From: Clostridioides difficile
Lineage (GTDB): Bacteria; Bacillota; Clostridia; Peptostreptococcales; Peptostreptococcaceae
Assembly (NCBI GenBank): GCA_012955965.1
Contig: JABBZI010000005.1
Coordinates: 62,001-126,000, forward strand
DNA length: 64,000 bases
Direction: 5' to 3'
Shown in pieces: positions 8,939 to 18,105 of the stretch. The notes below the pieces were generated by a model that was not told the origin of the DNA, did no database searches, and saw nothing but the letters and a program-made list of their open reading frames with translations. The stretch's first letter is position 1. Each line of letters opens with the position of its first letter. Made by a program: the position numbers and the translations under genes.

Positions 8939-9700
8939 ATGGAATTTACAAGAGAGCCATTTATACTAGATGACGATTTGTGTCTAGCTTTGGTGGACAA
9001 AAGAATTAGTTATCTAATGGAAAATGAATTAAAATTAAGAAATATAGAGATAATAAAAACAATAGAATGTAAAGAATTATATGAAAGCATAAAATATCAC
9101 CCAGATATATGTATTTGTAATTTAGGAAAAGGAGATATAATTGTTGCGCCGAATGTATATAATCAATACAAAGAGTTATTAAGTAGATATAAATTTAATA
9201 TAATTAAGGGAGAAGCTAATTTATTAAATAGATACCCTTATGATATACCTTACAATATTGCTATAGTTGGTGACTATGCTATCCATAACTTTAAGTACAC
9301 TGACAAAGTAATATTAGATTATATTGAAAATAATAAACTTAAAAAGATAAATATAGAGCAGGGCTATTCTAAATGCTCAATCTGTATAGTAGATAAAACA
9401 TCTATAATAACATCAGATAAAGGTATTTGGAAAAGCATGAAGAATACAGAAATAGAGTGTTTATTAATAGAAAAAGGTCATATAAATTTATTTGAGATGA
9501 ATTATGGATTTATAGGTGGATGTACAGGGTTAATTTCTAAGGATAAACTAGCTTTTTGTGGAGATGTTAAAAAACATCCTGACTATGAACGTATAAAAAG
9601 TTTTGTAGAAAGTAAAAACAAGGAGATAGTTACACTTAGCTGTGAGAATTTACTAGATATAGGTTCTATAGTTCCTCTCATGACAAGAAAGGAGCGATAA
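8939..9700 (+). CDS. DUF6873-type protein (guanidino-modifying-enzyme-like fold), function unknown
   Basis: A 253-residue soluble protein. The C-terminal part reads GFIGGCTGLISKDKLAFCGDVKKHPDY, then a region ending DIGSIVPL, which I associate with the DUF6873 family proposed to share the amidinotransferase-like (GME) fold. That assignment is from memory. The repeated 'D..I.T.D.GI' and 'GGCTGL' blocks fit pseudo-symmetric beta-beta-alpha modules. A candidate catalytic Cys is the one in GGCTG. It has an AAAAGGAG ribosome site, and its last codons contain the AAAGGAG site of ytxC, so the two genes are translationally linked. Confidence 0.6.
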   Translation: MEFTREPFILDDDLCLALVDKRISYLMENELKLRNIEIIKTIECKELYESIKYHPDICICNLGKGDIIVAPNVYNQYKELLSRYKFNIIKGEANLLNRYPYDIPYNIAIVGDYAIHNFKYTDKVILDYIENNKLKKINIEQGYSKCSICIVDKTSIITSDKGIWKSMKNTEIECLLIEKGHINLFEMNYGFIGGCTGLISKDKLAFCGDVKKHPDYERIKSFVESKNKEIVTLSCENLLDIGSIVPLMTRKER

Positions 9701-9702
9701 CT

Positions 9703-10521
9703 TTGGTTGAGAAGGATAATATTTCTTCTATGAAATTTTTGAGGAATAATAATGTAAACGATAGATTAATATATACGAATGACATTGTAGAAGTAGTAAT
9801 AGATTCTGCAAAGCAAGAAGTATTAAATAAAAAAATACTTAATGGTACTAAAACTGAACAAAGAGCTCTAAATATTGATGAGATATCAACAGAAATAACT
9901 AGTATGATAATAAGTATAATGAAAGAGAAACTTTTAAAAGAATACATTCTAAAATGCTATGGGCGTACATATCCTGAAGATAAAAATAATATATACATAT
10001 ATTCACTAAACATATTTGCTAAAAAAGAGATTTTTATGAGAGAAACAGTATTTACAAGGGTGAGAAACTATATAGAGGAAAATGATTTTATAAATGTTGA
10101 AGGTTTTATTAGATTTAGAATGCGAGAATTTATGAAATATATTTCTGCTATAGGTGATATTGCAGTTGAGGAGTATTTAATAAAGAAAGACCAAGATGAA
10201 TTTATAAGAGTCTTAAAATACTTTATAGATACTCAAGAAGAAAAGATTGATTTGCTAAAAGTTCATATAATGGAAGATAATACATTTATTTTATATGATA
10301 AAAATGGAAACAAAATAGACAGCATAGATGATGAAGAAATCATAAATATGGTAATAAGAGAGAATTTAAACTATGAGGACTTTTTAATAAGTACCTTATT
10401 AACTTTATGTCCTAAAAAAATAGAAATATTAGATTTATTAAATAATAATTGCTCAAAAGAAATTATAGATACTGTAGAGGCAATTTTTGAAAATAAAGTT
10501 AGTATAATTATGGAGAGTTAG
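9703..10521 (+). CDS. ytxC: YtxC-like sporulation-associated protein
   Basis: A 272-residue soluble, mostly helical protein with the YtxC family block VRNYIEENDFINVEGFIRFRMREFMKYI in the middle, described here in parts: FINVEGFIRFR at about residues 127-137 is the most recognisable. In Bacillus the ytxC gene also lies next to thrS, and thrS is two genes downstream here, so synteny supports the call. The TTG start at 9703 is placed by AAAGGAG, which overlaps the end of the previous gene (stop at 9698-9700). The biochemical function is not established. I see no membrane segment. Confidence 0.75.
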   Translation: MVEKDNISSMKFLRNNNVNDRLIYTNDIVEVVIDSAKQEVLNKKILNGTKTEQRALNIDEISTEITSMIISIMKEKLLKEYILKCYGRTYPEDKNNIYIYSLNIFAKKEIFMRETVFTRVRNYIEENDFINVEGFIRFRMREFMKYISAIGDIAVEEYLIKKDQDEFIRVLKYFIDTQEEKIDLLKVHIMEDNTFILYDKNGNKIDSIDDEEIINMVIRENLNYEDFLISTLLTLCPKKIEILDLLNNNCSKEIIDTVEAIFENKVSIIMES

Positions 10522-10684
10522 AAACTAAAGGTATAAAACTAAAAAAATTCTTTTTAAATCGACACAAAAGACTTATAATTGTATATAAAGCTATAATATC
10601 GCTAGGCTATTAACTGTAAAAAATATCTACTGATTAAGTGTAATATAGCTGAAAAATATACAATTGATAAGGAGAAATTTTATA

Positions 10685-11287
10685 ATGGATAATTTAATTA
10701 GGATACTGATATTAGCTGTTATTGGTGGATTTATAGGTTATGTTACAAATGTAGTTGCTATAAGACTAATATTTAGACCAATAGAGCCTATTAAAATACC
10801 TATTTTAAATATAGAAATAGTAGGACTTATACCAAAGAGAAGAGCAGAAATAGCAGCCAATGTAGGAGAAATAATTCAGGAAGAATTTCTTTCTATGGAC
10901 GAAATACTTGCAAATATCATTACTGACGAAGATAAGGAAGAAGTTGTAAGATACATAAAAGCAAGGGTAAAAATTATAATACATGAGAAAGTCTCATTTA
11001 TACCAAGTGGCATAAAAAACATGATACAAGACTATCTAGGAGAGATAATTGAGTCTGAAGTTAAACAAAGTATAGATGAATTGAGTAAAAATATAATAAA
11101 TAAAGCAAATGAACGTATAGATATACAAAAAATGGTCGAAGATAAGATTAATGAACTAGATTTATATGAATTAGAAGATATAATAATAAAAATAGCTAAA
11201 AAAGAATTAAAGCATATAGAGTTTTTAGGTCTTGTTTTAGGTTTTTTAATAGGTATAGTTCAAGGATTAGTTACTATATTTATTTAA
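10685..11287 (+). CDS. DUF445 family membrane protein (YheB-like)
   Basis: A 200-residue protein with a transmembrane helix at each end: residues ~5-25 (LIRILILAVIGGFIGYVTN) and the last ~20 (GLVLGFLIGIVQGLVTIF). The GYVTNVVAIRLIFRPIEP motif and GLIPKRRAEIAANVG are DUF445 hallmarks. The middle is amphipathic and helical. ATG 10685 follows AAGGAG (10669-10674) at a suitable distance; the upstream in-frame TTG at 10664 lies before that site and is rejected. Related Bacillus proteins are linked to spores and biofilm, but the function here is unknown. Confidence 0.85.
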   Translation: MDNLIRILILAVIGGFIGYVTNVVAIRLIFRPIEPIKIPILNIEIVGLIPKRRAEIAANVGEIIQEEFLSMDEILANIITDEDKEEVVRYIKARVKIIIHEKVSFIPSGIKNMIQDYLGEIIESEVKQSIDELSKNIINKANERIDIQKMVEDKINELDLYELEDIIIKIAKKELKHIEFLGLVLGFLIGIVQGLVTIFI

Positions 11288-11534
11288 ATATACAACAATT
11301 AGCTATTGTATTTAAGTATACAAAAACTAAAAATTAACTTAAATAATAATTAATTTTAATATTTATCTAGTCATATCTATCATGCATGTAGATATATTTT
11401 AAAAATTTAAAATTGGTGAAAATATTATAATATAACTATAAATCAAAAGATTAAACTAATATAAAAATATTAGAATATTGATTTACAGTTGATTAAGATG
11501 AAAAATAATGGGTAATTATTATATTACATTAATG

Positions 11535-11563
11535 TTGATTGATGTATAAGTATCTGTTATAAT
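11535..11563 (+). promoter_or_regulatory. Promoter of the thrS T-box transcript
   Basis: TTGATT (11535-11540), a 17-nt spacer and TATAAT (11558-11563). The expected start near 11570 is just upstream of the T-box leader. Confidence 0.7.
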
Positions 11564-11582
11564 GAAAATATATTAAAAATTA

Positions 11583-11837
11583 TAGCGTTGAAGAGGAAGA
11601 GTAGATTAGAAACCATTCTCAGAGAATTTGGGTCTATGGCTGAGAGCCCATGTAACAGGTCTATTTGAAAACTACCTTGGAGCTGAGTTTATTAGCAGTA
11701 TTTGTATTTATACTATATGTGAAAGTGCTCGGGTGACGACCTTATAGTCATCAAGAGGGTTGTATATACTTGTATACACCAACTTGGGTGGAACCGCGAA
11801 TTAATATCGTCCCAAACATATTTGGGGCGATTTTTTA
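11583..11837 (+). ncRNA. T-box riboswitch controlling thrS
   Basis: The T-box sequence TGGGTGGAACCGCG is at 11785-11798, followed by the antiterminator/terminator switch. The long stem I starts near 11583 (GAAGAGGAAGAGTAGA region). A threonine specifier is plausible at 11674-11676 (ACC), next to an ACT at 11671-11673. Uncharged tRNA-Thr would pair with the specifier and with the T-box UGGN bulge, favour the antiterminator, and allow thrS expression. Confidence 0.93.
11806..11837 (+). terminator. T-box terminator hairpin upstream of thrS
   Basis: An 11-bp stem (ATCGTCCCAAA 11806-11816 with its complement 11821-11831, one G-T pair) and a 4-nt loop run into TTTTTT. It competes with the T-box antiterminator. 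Confidence 0.88.
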
Positions 11838-11880
11838 TTACAAAAAATCTAAAAATTATTTCAATAAGGAGGAAAAAACA

Positions 11881-13800
11881 ATGATTAAAGTTGCTTTAAA
11901 AGATGGCTCAATAAAAGAATTTGAAAGTGCTATTTCTGTTATGGATGTAGCAAAATCCATTAGTGAAGGATTAGCTAGAAATGTGGTAGCAGCATCTGTG
12001 AACGGAGAGGTTGTAGGTATGGACCACATTATAGATACTGATTGTGACTTAAATTTATTTAAGTTTGAAGATAAAGAAGGTAAGGAAGTTTTTAGACATA
12101 CATCAGCACATATATTAGCTCAAGCTATAAAGAGACTTTACCCAGAAGCAAAACTTGCTATAGGGCCAAGTATAGAAAATGGATTCTACTATGATATAGA
12201 TTTAGACCATAGATTAGTTCCAGAAGATTTAGAAAAAATAGAAGCTGAAATGAAAAAAATAGCTAAAGAAGATTTAAAAATAGAAAGATTTGAACTTCCT
12301 AGAAATGAAGCTTTGGAGCTTATGAAAGAACAAGGAGAAGACTATAAGGTAGAACTTATATCTGATTTACCTGAAAGTGAAATAATATCTTTCTACAAGC
12401 AAGGTGATTTTACTGATTTATGTAGAGGACCACATTTACCATCTACTAAAAAAGTTAAAGCTGTTAAATTACAAAGTGTTGCAGGTGCATACTGGCGTGG
12501 CGACGAAAAAAATAAGATGCTTCAAAGAATCTATGGAACTTCTTTTGAGAAAAACAAAGATTTAGAAGAGTACTTACATTTATTAGAAGAAGCTAAAAAG
12601 AGAGACCATAGAAAATTAGGTAAAGAATTAGGATTATTTATGATACCTGAAGAAGGTCCTGGATTCCCTATGTTCTTACCAAAAGGTATGGAACTTAAAA
12701 ATGAATTATTAAAATTCTGGAGAGAAATACACAGAAAAGCTGGATATATTGAAATAGAATCTCCAATTATATTAAATAGAAAATTATGGGAGACTTCAGG
12801 CCACTGGTATCATTACAAAGAAAATATGTATACAGTTAAAATAGATGATGAAGATTATGCTATAAAACCTATGAACTGTCCTGGAGGATTAATTTACTAT
12901 AATTCTCAACTACACTCATATAGAGATTTCCCAATGAGAGTTGCAGAGCTTGGTAGAGTTCATAGACATGAGTTATCTGGTGCATTACAAGGGTTAATGA
13001 GAGTTAGAGCATTTACTCAAGATGATTCACATATATTCATGTTACCAGAACAAATAAAGGATGAAATAAAAGGAGTAGCTAACCTAATAGATGGTATCTA
13101 CAAAACTTTTGGATTTGAATATAACTTAGAGTTATCTACAAGACCAGAAGATTCTATGGGAAGCGAAGAAGAGTGGGAAGCAGCAGAAAATGGATTAAGA
13201 GAAGCTTTAGAAGAATTAGGTTTACCATATACTATAAATGAAGGCGATGGTGCATTCTATGGTCCTAAGATAGACTTCCATCTAAAAGACTGTTTAGGAA
13301 GAACTTGGCAATGTGGTACTATCCAATTAGATATGCAACTTCCAAGACAATTTGATAATACTTATATAGGACAAGATGGTGAAAAACATAGACCAGTTAT
13401 GATTCATAGAGTTGCTTTTGGTAGTATAGAAAGATTTATAGGTATATTAATAGAACATTATGCTGGTAAATTCCCAGTTTGGTTATCTCCAACTCAAGTT
13501 AAGATACTTCCTATATCTGATAAATTTATGGACTATGCAAATGAAGTTAAGAAAGAGTTATTTGATAAGGGTATAAGAGTTGAATTAGATGACAGAGCTG
13601 AAAAAATTGGATTTAAGATAAGAGAAGCTCAGCTTGAAAAAGTTCCATACATGTTAATAGTAGGTGAAAAAGAAGTTGAGGAGAATAATGTTTCTGTTAG
13701 ATCAAGAGATAAAGGCGAAATAGGTAGCATTAAACTAGATGAATTTATAGCTAGTATTTCAAAAGAAATTGAATCAAGAGAAAGTATTATTCAAAACTAA
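11881..13800 (+). CDS. thrS: Threonyl-tRNA synthetase
   Basis: Charges tRNA-Thr with threonine in the cytosol. At 639 residues it is full length. Domains in order: TGS (1-62), the SAD editing domain with HTSAHILAQA (~75) and CRGPHL (~183), the class II catalytic core (~245-540), and the anticodon-binding domain (~545-639). Zn ligands are Cys333 in MNCPGG, the His in DDSHIF and the His in MIHRVAFGS; note MNCPGG where E. coli has MNCPGH. ATG 11881 follows AAGGAGG at 11866-11872. The longer open frame that begins inside the T-box is not the protein start. Expression is controlled by the upstream T-box. Confidence 0.97.
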   Translation: MIKVALKDGSIKEFESAISVMDVAKSISEGLARNVVAASVNGEVVGMDHIIDTDCDLNLFKFEDKEGKEVFRHTSAHILAQAIKRLYPEAKLAIGPSIENGFYYDIDLDHRLVPEDLEKIEAEMKKIAKEDLKIERFELPRNEALELMKEQGEDYKVELISDLPESEIISFYKQGDFTDLCRGPHLPSTKKVKAVKLQSVAGAYWRGDEKNKMLQRIYGTSFEKNKDLEEYLHLLEEAKKRDHRKLGKELGLFMIPEEGPGFPMFLPKGMELKNELLKFWREIHRKAGYIEIESPIILNRKLWETSGHWYHYKENMYTVKIDDEDYAIKPMNCPGGLIYYNSQLHSYRDFPMRVAELGRVHRHELSGALQGLMRVRAFTQDDSHIFMLPEQIKDEIKGVANLIDGIYKTFGFEYNLELSTRPEDSMGSEEEWEAAENGLREALEELGLPYTINEGDGAFYGPKIDFHLKDCLGRTWQCGTIQLDMQLPRQFDNTYIGQDGEKHRPVMIHRVAFGSIERFIGILIEHYAGKFPVWLSPTQVKILPISDKFMDYANEVKKELFDKGIRVELDDRAEKIGFKIREAQLEKVPYMLIVGEKEVEENNVSVRSRDKGEIGSIKLDEFIASISKEIESRESIIQN

Positions 13801-13896
13801 TATTTAAGATATTAAATAGATAATATATTAAATAGATAAGATAAGTTAAATCGATATGTTAATAGGTAGAAATTAAACTTATAAAAAGATAAGTAT

Positions 13897-13950
13897 AATT
13901 AGAGGTACAGTTAATCATATTTTTATGATAGTGTACCTCTAATTTTTTTG
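13897..13950 (+). terminator. Intrinsic terminator after thrS
   Basis: Outer stem AATTAGAGGTACA (13897-13909) pairs with 13932-13945, and an inner ATCAT/ATGAT stem extends it. The hairpin is followed by a T run. Confidence 0.85.
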
Positions 13951-13960
13951 TAGGTTATAA

Positions 13961-14111
13961 TAATGTATTTATATGTCTGTTGATTTAAGGGTGTATAAAA
14001 TATGCTTAAATAATATATTCATATGTCTGCTAATTTAGATATGTATAAAAGATGTTTAAATTAATATATTTACATGTGTATATTAATTTAAATACATATA
14101 AAAGATGTATA
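13961..14111. repeat. Three imperfect ~50-bp tandem repeats
   Basis: Units of 50 nt start at 13961, 14011 and about 14062. Each has a TAATRTATT..ATATGTCTG-like half and a GTATAAAA-GATG-TTAAA-like half. Copies 1 and 2 align without gaps over 50 nt with roughly 80% identity; copy 3 is more diverged. They sit between the thrS terminator and the next gene. No protein frame runs through them. Confidence 0.7.
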
Positions 14112-14212
14112 ATTGTAAATAAAGATAGACTATATAAAATTAAATAAAGTTAGTTAAAGTTAGTTTATGCAAATAAATTTGAGATGCCTATAGTTAACTT
14201 TGGAGGTGTGAT

Positions 14213-16864
14213 ATGAATACAGATATTTTGTTTTTTAATCAAATAAATGAAGATAGTTTTAATTTAGTTGGTGGAAAGGGGTTTAATCTTGGCAAAATGA
14301 CTAAGAAAAACCTACCTGTACCAGAAGGATTCTGTATAACAACAGATGCCTTTTACAAGTTCATAGAACCATTAAAAGATAACGATTTATTTAAACAATT
14401 AGATAATGTGGATATTGATGACTTAGAAAAGGTTCAGGAGTTGACAAGTAGTATAAGGAATTTAATCATAGGAAAGTCACTTTCAGATAGTATAAAACAA
14501 AATATAAAAGAGGCTATAGAAAGCATTGGAGAAGATGATTTCTATGCTGTGCGTTCTAGTGCAACAACAGAAGATTTGCCCGATATGTCTTTTGCAGGTC
14601 AACAAGATACATATTTAAATGTACATGGATTTGAAAACTTAATTGAAAATGTAAAATATTGTTGGGCATCACTTTATACTCAAAGAGCAGTCGTATATAG
14701 AAAGAGAAATAATTTGAATGAAGATAATGTATTAATTTCTGTAGTGGTTCAGAAAATGGTAAATTCACAAAAGTCAGGAATAATGTTTACTGCTGACCCT
14801 ATTAACAATAACTATAATCATTTAACTATTGATGCAGGCTTTGGACTTGGGGAAGCTTTGGTAGGGGGATTAATAACTCCTGACTTATACAAAGTAAATA
14901 AAAAGGAAGACAAAGTTATAGCAAAAGAAATAAATACGAAGAAGCTAGCCATATACAGAAAAAATGATGGTGGTACAGAGCAAATTTTACTCGATAAAAA
15001 TAGACAGAAAGAACAAGTACTTTCAGAACAAGAGATTTATAAGATAGCACAATTAGGACATGAAATAGAGAAATACTATCAGACTCCACAAGATATAGAA
15101 TGGGCAATTGATGAGAGTGGAAAAATATATATTTTGCAAAGTAGAATGATAACATCGCTATATCCAAGAGTAGAAAATAGTAATATAAATGAGGAATCTC
15201 AGGTATATATATCAGCAAGTCATATTCAAGTAATGACAAAACCAATTAAACCCTTAGGTCTTGATATATTCAAGAGAGTAATGCCTTTTGATAGAGTCGA
15301 AGAAGGTAGTAACTTCAAGATAATGAGCCAAGCTGGTGGCAGGCTTTATGCCAATTGTACAGAAATACTTAGATTACCAATAAGAAATAAGATAATCAAA
15401 GATTTAATTCCAAATGTAGACTATCTTGTAGCAAGTGCACTTGGAGAATATATTGAAAAATATCCTTTAAAGAAAAAACTGCCTTCTAAAACTACAGTAA
15501 AAATGGCAAGGGATTTAATAATACCTATCTTAAAAATATCAAATAAAAATTATGCCTCTAATAAAAAGCCAGAAGCACTTGCAAGTTTAGTGGAGTTGAA
15601 AGAAAAACTTATTAATGATGTGTGTAGAAATATAAATGAGAGCGATGATTTATGTGAAAAAATTGTAATCGTGGAAGAGTTATTATCTGCTTTCATATTT
15701 AAATTAGCAAAGCAACTTATCCCAAATGTAGCTCCAGGAATTTTAAGTGATAGAAAACTTAGAAATATGCTTGAAGAATTAGATTTATTGTACTTAGAAG
15801 ATAGTTTTGTAAGTGGATTAGAGGGAAATATCACTACTGAGATGGGATTAAGAGTGGGTGATTTAGCTGATTTAATAAGAAATAACCAAAAAGAGATTGA
15901 TATATTAAATAGCAATCCTAAAGATGCTCATTTGTTGCTTTTAGAAAATGGAAGTGATGAATTAAAGCATGAGTTAAGTGATTTTTTAAGACAATTTGGT
16001 ATGAGAGGGATTGGAGAAATAGATATAACAAATCCACGTTATCAAGAAGATTTTACTCCAATAAGTATGTCTATATTAAATAATATAAATACATTGGAAA
16101 AAAATGAACATAGAGAAAAGTATCAGAAATTGATTGAAAAATCGAGTGAAAGTGAACGATTAATTTTGGAAGTTTATGAGAAGGCAGGTAAAGATGATTT
16201 AGTAAAAAAAGTTAAGAATCATCTAAATAATATAAAGACCTTCTTGCCTTTACGTGAATATGGAAAATACATTATAGTTGGAGTATTTAATGAAGTAAGA
16301 AAAGTAATTGATGAAGTAGGGGACAAATTAGAAAAAGATAATTTGCTTGATAATAGATATGATATATTTTATCTAAACCTTGATGAAATATACCAAGTAT
16401 TAACTGAAAAAGTGAATTTTAAAGAAAATATACAGTACAGAAAATTAGAGTATGATAAATATGAAAAACTGAATCCACCAAGGGTAATTACAAATGAAGG
16501 AGAGATATTCTCTGGTAGCTATTCAAAAGAGGGGATACCAGAAGGCGCATTTATTGGTATGCCAGTATCAGCAGGTATCTATGAAGGATACGCAAGAGTT
16601 ATATTGAATCCTAATGAGGATAGTTTAAAAAAGGATGAGATTTTGGTGACTAAATTTACAGACCCTGGCTGGACTCCTCTTTTTGTAAATGCAAAGGGGT
16701 TAGTACTTGAGGTTGGAGGACTCATGACTCATGGTGCGATAGTATCTCGTGAGTATGGTATACCTGCTTTGGTGGGAGTAGAAGATGCTACAAGTATGAT
16801 TAAAACAGGTGACTATTTAAGAATAGATGCCTATAAAGGATATGTCGAGATTATATGTAAATAG
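14213..16864 (+). CDS. PEP-synthase-related phosphotransferase, rifampin phosphotransferase-like
   Basis: An 883-residue protein with an N-terminal PPDK/PEP-synthase ATP-grasp domain (residues 1-~320; VGGKGFNLGKM, FYAVRSSATTEDLPDMSFAG, GIMFTADPINN, GFGLGEALVGG) and a C-terminal swivelling phosphohistidine domain (~775-883) with His840 in GGLMTHGAIVSREYGIPAL. The ~450 residues between are helical and unlike the PEP-binding TIM barrel of true PEP synthase, which would lie after the His domain; nothing follows here. ATP-grasp, middle domain, C-terminal His domain and ~870-residue length match rifampin phosphotransferase (RPH), which phosphorylates rifamycins with ATP. Whether it acts on rifamycins or another substrate cannot be read from sequence. 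A GGAGGTG site precedes the ATG. Confidence 0.78.
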   Translation: MNTDILFFNQINEDSFNLVGGKGFNLGKMTKKNLPVPEGFCITTDAFYKFIEPLKDNDLFKQLDNVDIDDLEKVQELTSSIRNLIIGKSLSDSIKQNIKEAIESIGEDDFYAVRSSATTEDLPDMSFAGQQDTYLNVHGFENLIENVKYCWASLYTQRAVVYRKRNNLNEDNVLISVVVQKMVNSQKSGIMFTADPINNNYNHLTIDAGFGLGEALVGGLITPDLYKVNKKEDKVIAKEINTKKLAIYRKNDGGTEQILLDKNRQKEQVLSEQEIYKIAQLGHEIEKYYQTPQDIEWAIDESGKIYILQSRMITSLYPRVENSNINEESQVYISASHIQVMTKPIKPLGLDIFKRVMPFDRVEEGSNFKIMSQAGGRLYANCTEILRLPIRNKIIKDLIPNVDYLVASALGEYIEKYPLKKKLPSKTTVKMARDLIIPILKISNKNYASNKKPEALASLVELKEKLINDVCRNINESDDLCEKIVIVEELLSAFIFKLAKQLIPNVAPGILSDRKLRNMLEELDLLYLEDSFVSGLEGNITTEMGLRVGDLADLIRNNQKEIDILNSNPKDAHLLLLENGSDELKHELSDFLRQFGMRGIGEIDITNPRYQEDFTPISMSILNNINTLEKNEHREKYQKLIEKSSESERLILEVYEKAGKDDLVKKVKNHLNNIKTFLPLREYGKYIIVGVFNEVRKVIDEVGDKLEKDNLLDNRYDIFYLNLDEIYQVLTEKVNFKENIQYRKLEYDKYEKLNPPRVITNEGEIFSGSYSKEGIPEGAFIGMPVSAGIYEGYARVILNPNEDSLKKDEILVTKFTDPGWTPLFVNAKGLVLEVGGLMTHGAIVSREYGIPALVGVEDATSMIKTGDYLRIDAYKGYVEIICK

Positions 16865-16940
16865 ATTAGATTTGCTAAAGTATTATAGGTGAGATGTGTA
16901 CTATTGAAAATAAATAAAAAACATAGCATTATGATATATA

Positions 16941-17005
16941 AAAACACTTCTATAGGCATTTAATTTATCAATAAACAATAAATCTACCATAGAAGTGTTT
17001 TGATT
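16941..17005. terminator. Bidirectional terminator hairpin between convergent genes
   Basis: A 13-bp perfect stem (16941-16953 with 16989-17001) with A/T tracts at both feet lies between the plus-strand phosphotransferase gene and the minus-strand DUF4097 operon. Confidence 0.75.
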
Positions 17006-17067
17006 TTAATAATAAATGTATTTTTGTCATAATAACAGAAGTATCTTGGTTCTGATAAACATTTTAC

Positions 17068-18105
17068 CTAATTCTTGTTTTTTAGAATAGTCAAATTTCC
17101 ACTTGTAGCACTTATATAGAAATTTGTAGCCCCATTTTTATAAGTGTATAAATCATCGTGACGATTCAATTCGAAGTCACTATTTAAAGAACCAGAAATC
17201 TTATCAAAACTTAAAGAGAATCCTGGATTATCAGGAATAGACAAATCAATATTGGCAGAAGTAGTCTCACAGTTTAGAGAAGACAACATTTTGTTAGATA
17301 TAATTTTTGCATCACCTGAAGTTGATTCTGTTTTAACATCAGAAAGAGTTCCAGATACATCCATTCGCCCAGAAACTGTACTACAGATAAGACTTTTATT
17401 ATTTATATCTTTTAAATTTATATCACCACTAGTTGTATCTAAATTTAAACTATCAATTTTGCCAGAAAGTTGTATTCCACCAGATGTTGATGTAAATGTA
17501 GCATCTTTACTATCTAATTTTGTTACATCAATATCACCACTAGTTGTATCTAAGTTTAATTTATTAATATTACCGGAAAGCTCTATTACGCCCGAAACTG
17601 TGCTAGCTTCCATTATATTACCTTTTATGTAAGTACTATATATATCTGCTGAAGTAGTAGACAAATTTATTTTATCATAAAGCTTATTAGGCAAATATAG
17701 TTCAAGTATTGTTGGTTTTGGAAGATTAATCCCAATAAAGAATTTTTTTGCTGAATTATCATCTATAGAAAGAGAATTTCCATCAACCTTTATTTTTGCA
17801 AGTTTTTTCTTTGAAAAATTAGAAGGAGTCTTTTGAATTAATTTGATTTTATTAGAATCGCTTTTCTTAATTCTAACTTCACCTGAAATCCAGTCAACAT
17901 TAATATCATTTATGTTATCTGAAAAACTTTCACTTTTGGCTACTATATACTTATCATAGTTATATTTGGAATGTAAATTATTAAAAGAAAGATTAAAAGA
18001 ATGTGAAAATATATTTCCTATAAGAAGAAGGATAAATACTATAGAAAGTGATATTGCAACAATACTACATACTAAAATCTTTGTTTTTATGAGTTTTTTA
18101 TTCAT
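17068..18105 (-). CDS. DUF4097 family membrane-anchored beta-helix protein
   Basis: A 345-residue protein with a basic N terminus and one transmembrane helix (about residues 10-32), followed by an exported region made of short repeats. The blocks (L/V)DTTSGDI, TSTSGGIQLSG and STVSGRMDVSG recur at ~20-residue intervals, characteristic of the DUF4097 putative-adhesin beta-solenoid. The ATG at 18105 follows AGGAGG and overlaps the stop of the upstream gene by 8 nt, implying translational coupling. It is the last gene of a PadR-HAAS-DUF4097 operon; in other Firmicutes such trios are linked to envelope stress. Function is otherwise unknown. Confidence 0.82.
   Translation of the reverse strand: MNKKLIKTKILVCSIVAISLSIVFILLLIGNIFSHSFNLSFNNLHSKYNYDKYIVAKSESFSDNINDINVDWISGEVRIKKSDSNKIKLIQKTPSNFSKKKLAKIKVDGNSLSIDDNSAKKFFIGINLPKPTILELYLPNKLYDKINLSTTSADIYSTYIKGNIMEASTVSGVIELSGNINKLNLDTTSGDIDVTKLDSKDATFTSTSGGIQLSGKIDSLNLDTTSGDINLKDINNKSLICSTVSGRMDVSGTLSDVKTESTSGDAKIISNKMLSSLNCETTSANIDLSIPDNPGFSLSFDKISGSLNSDFELNRHDDLYTYKNGATNFYISATSGNLTILKNKN

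Noticed and set aside
11770-11880. N-terminal extension of thrS into the T-box
   Set aside because: The region is the T-box antiterminator/terminator. The ATG at 11881 has its own AAGGAGG and gives the normal TGS start.
14213-16864. Standard annotation as phosphoenolpyruvate synthase
   Set aside because: The C-terminal PEP-binding TIM barrel is absent and the phosphohistidine domain is last, so it cannot be a normal PEP synthase.
17252-17632. 126-codon plus-strand open frame inside the DUF4097 gene
   Set aside because: Antisense shadow of the TSGD-type repeats; no ribosome site and a repetitive product that only mirrors the real gene.
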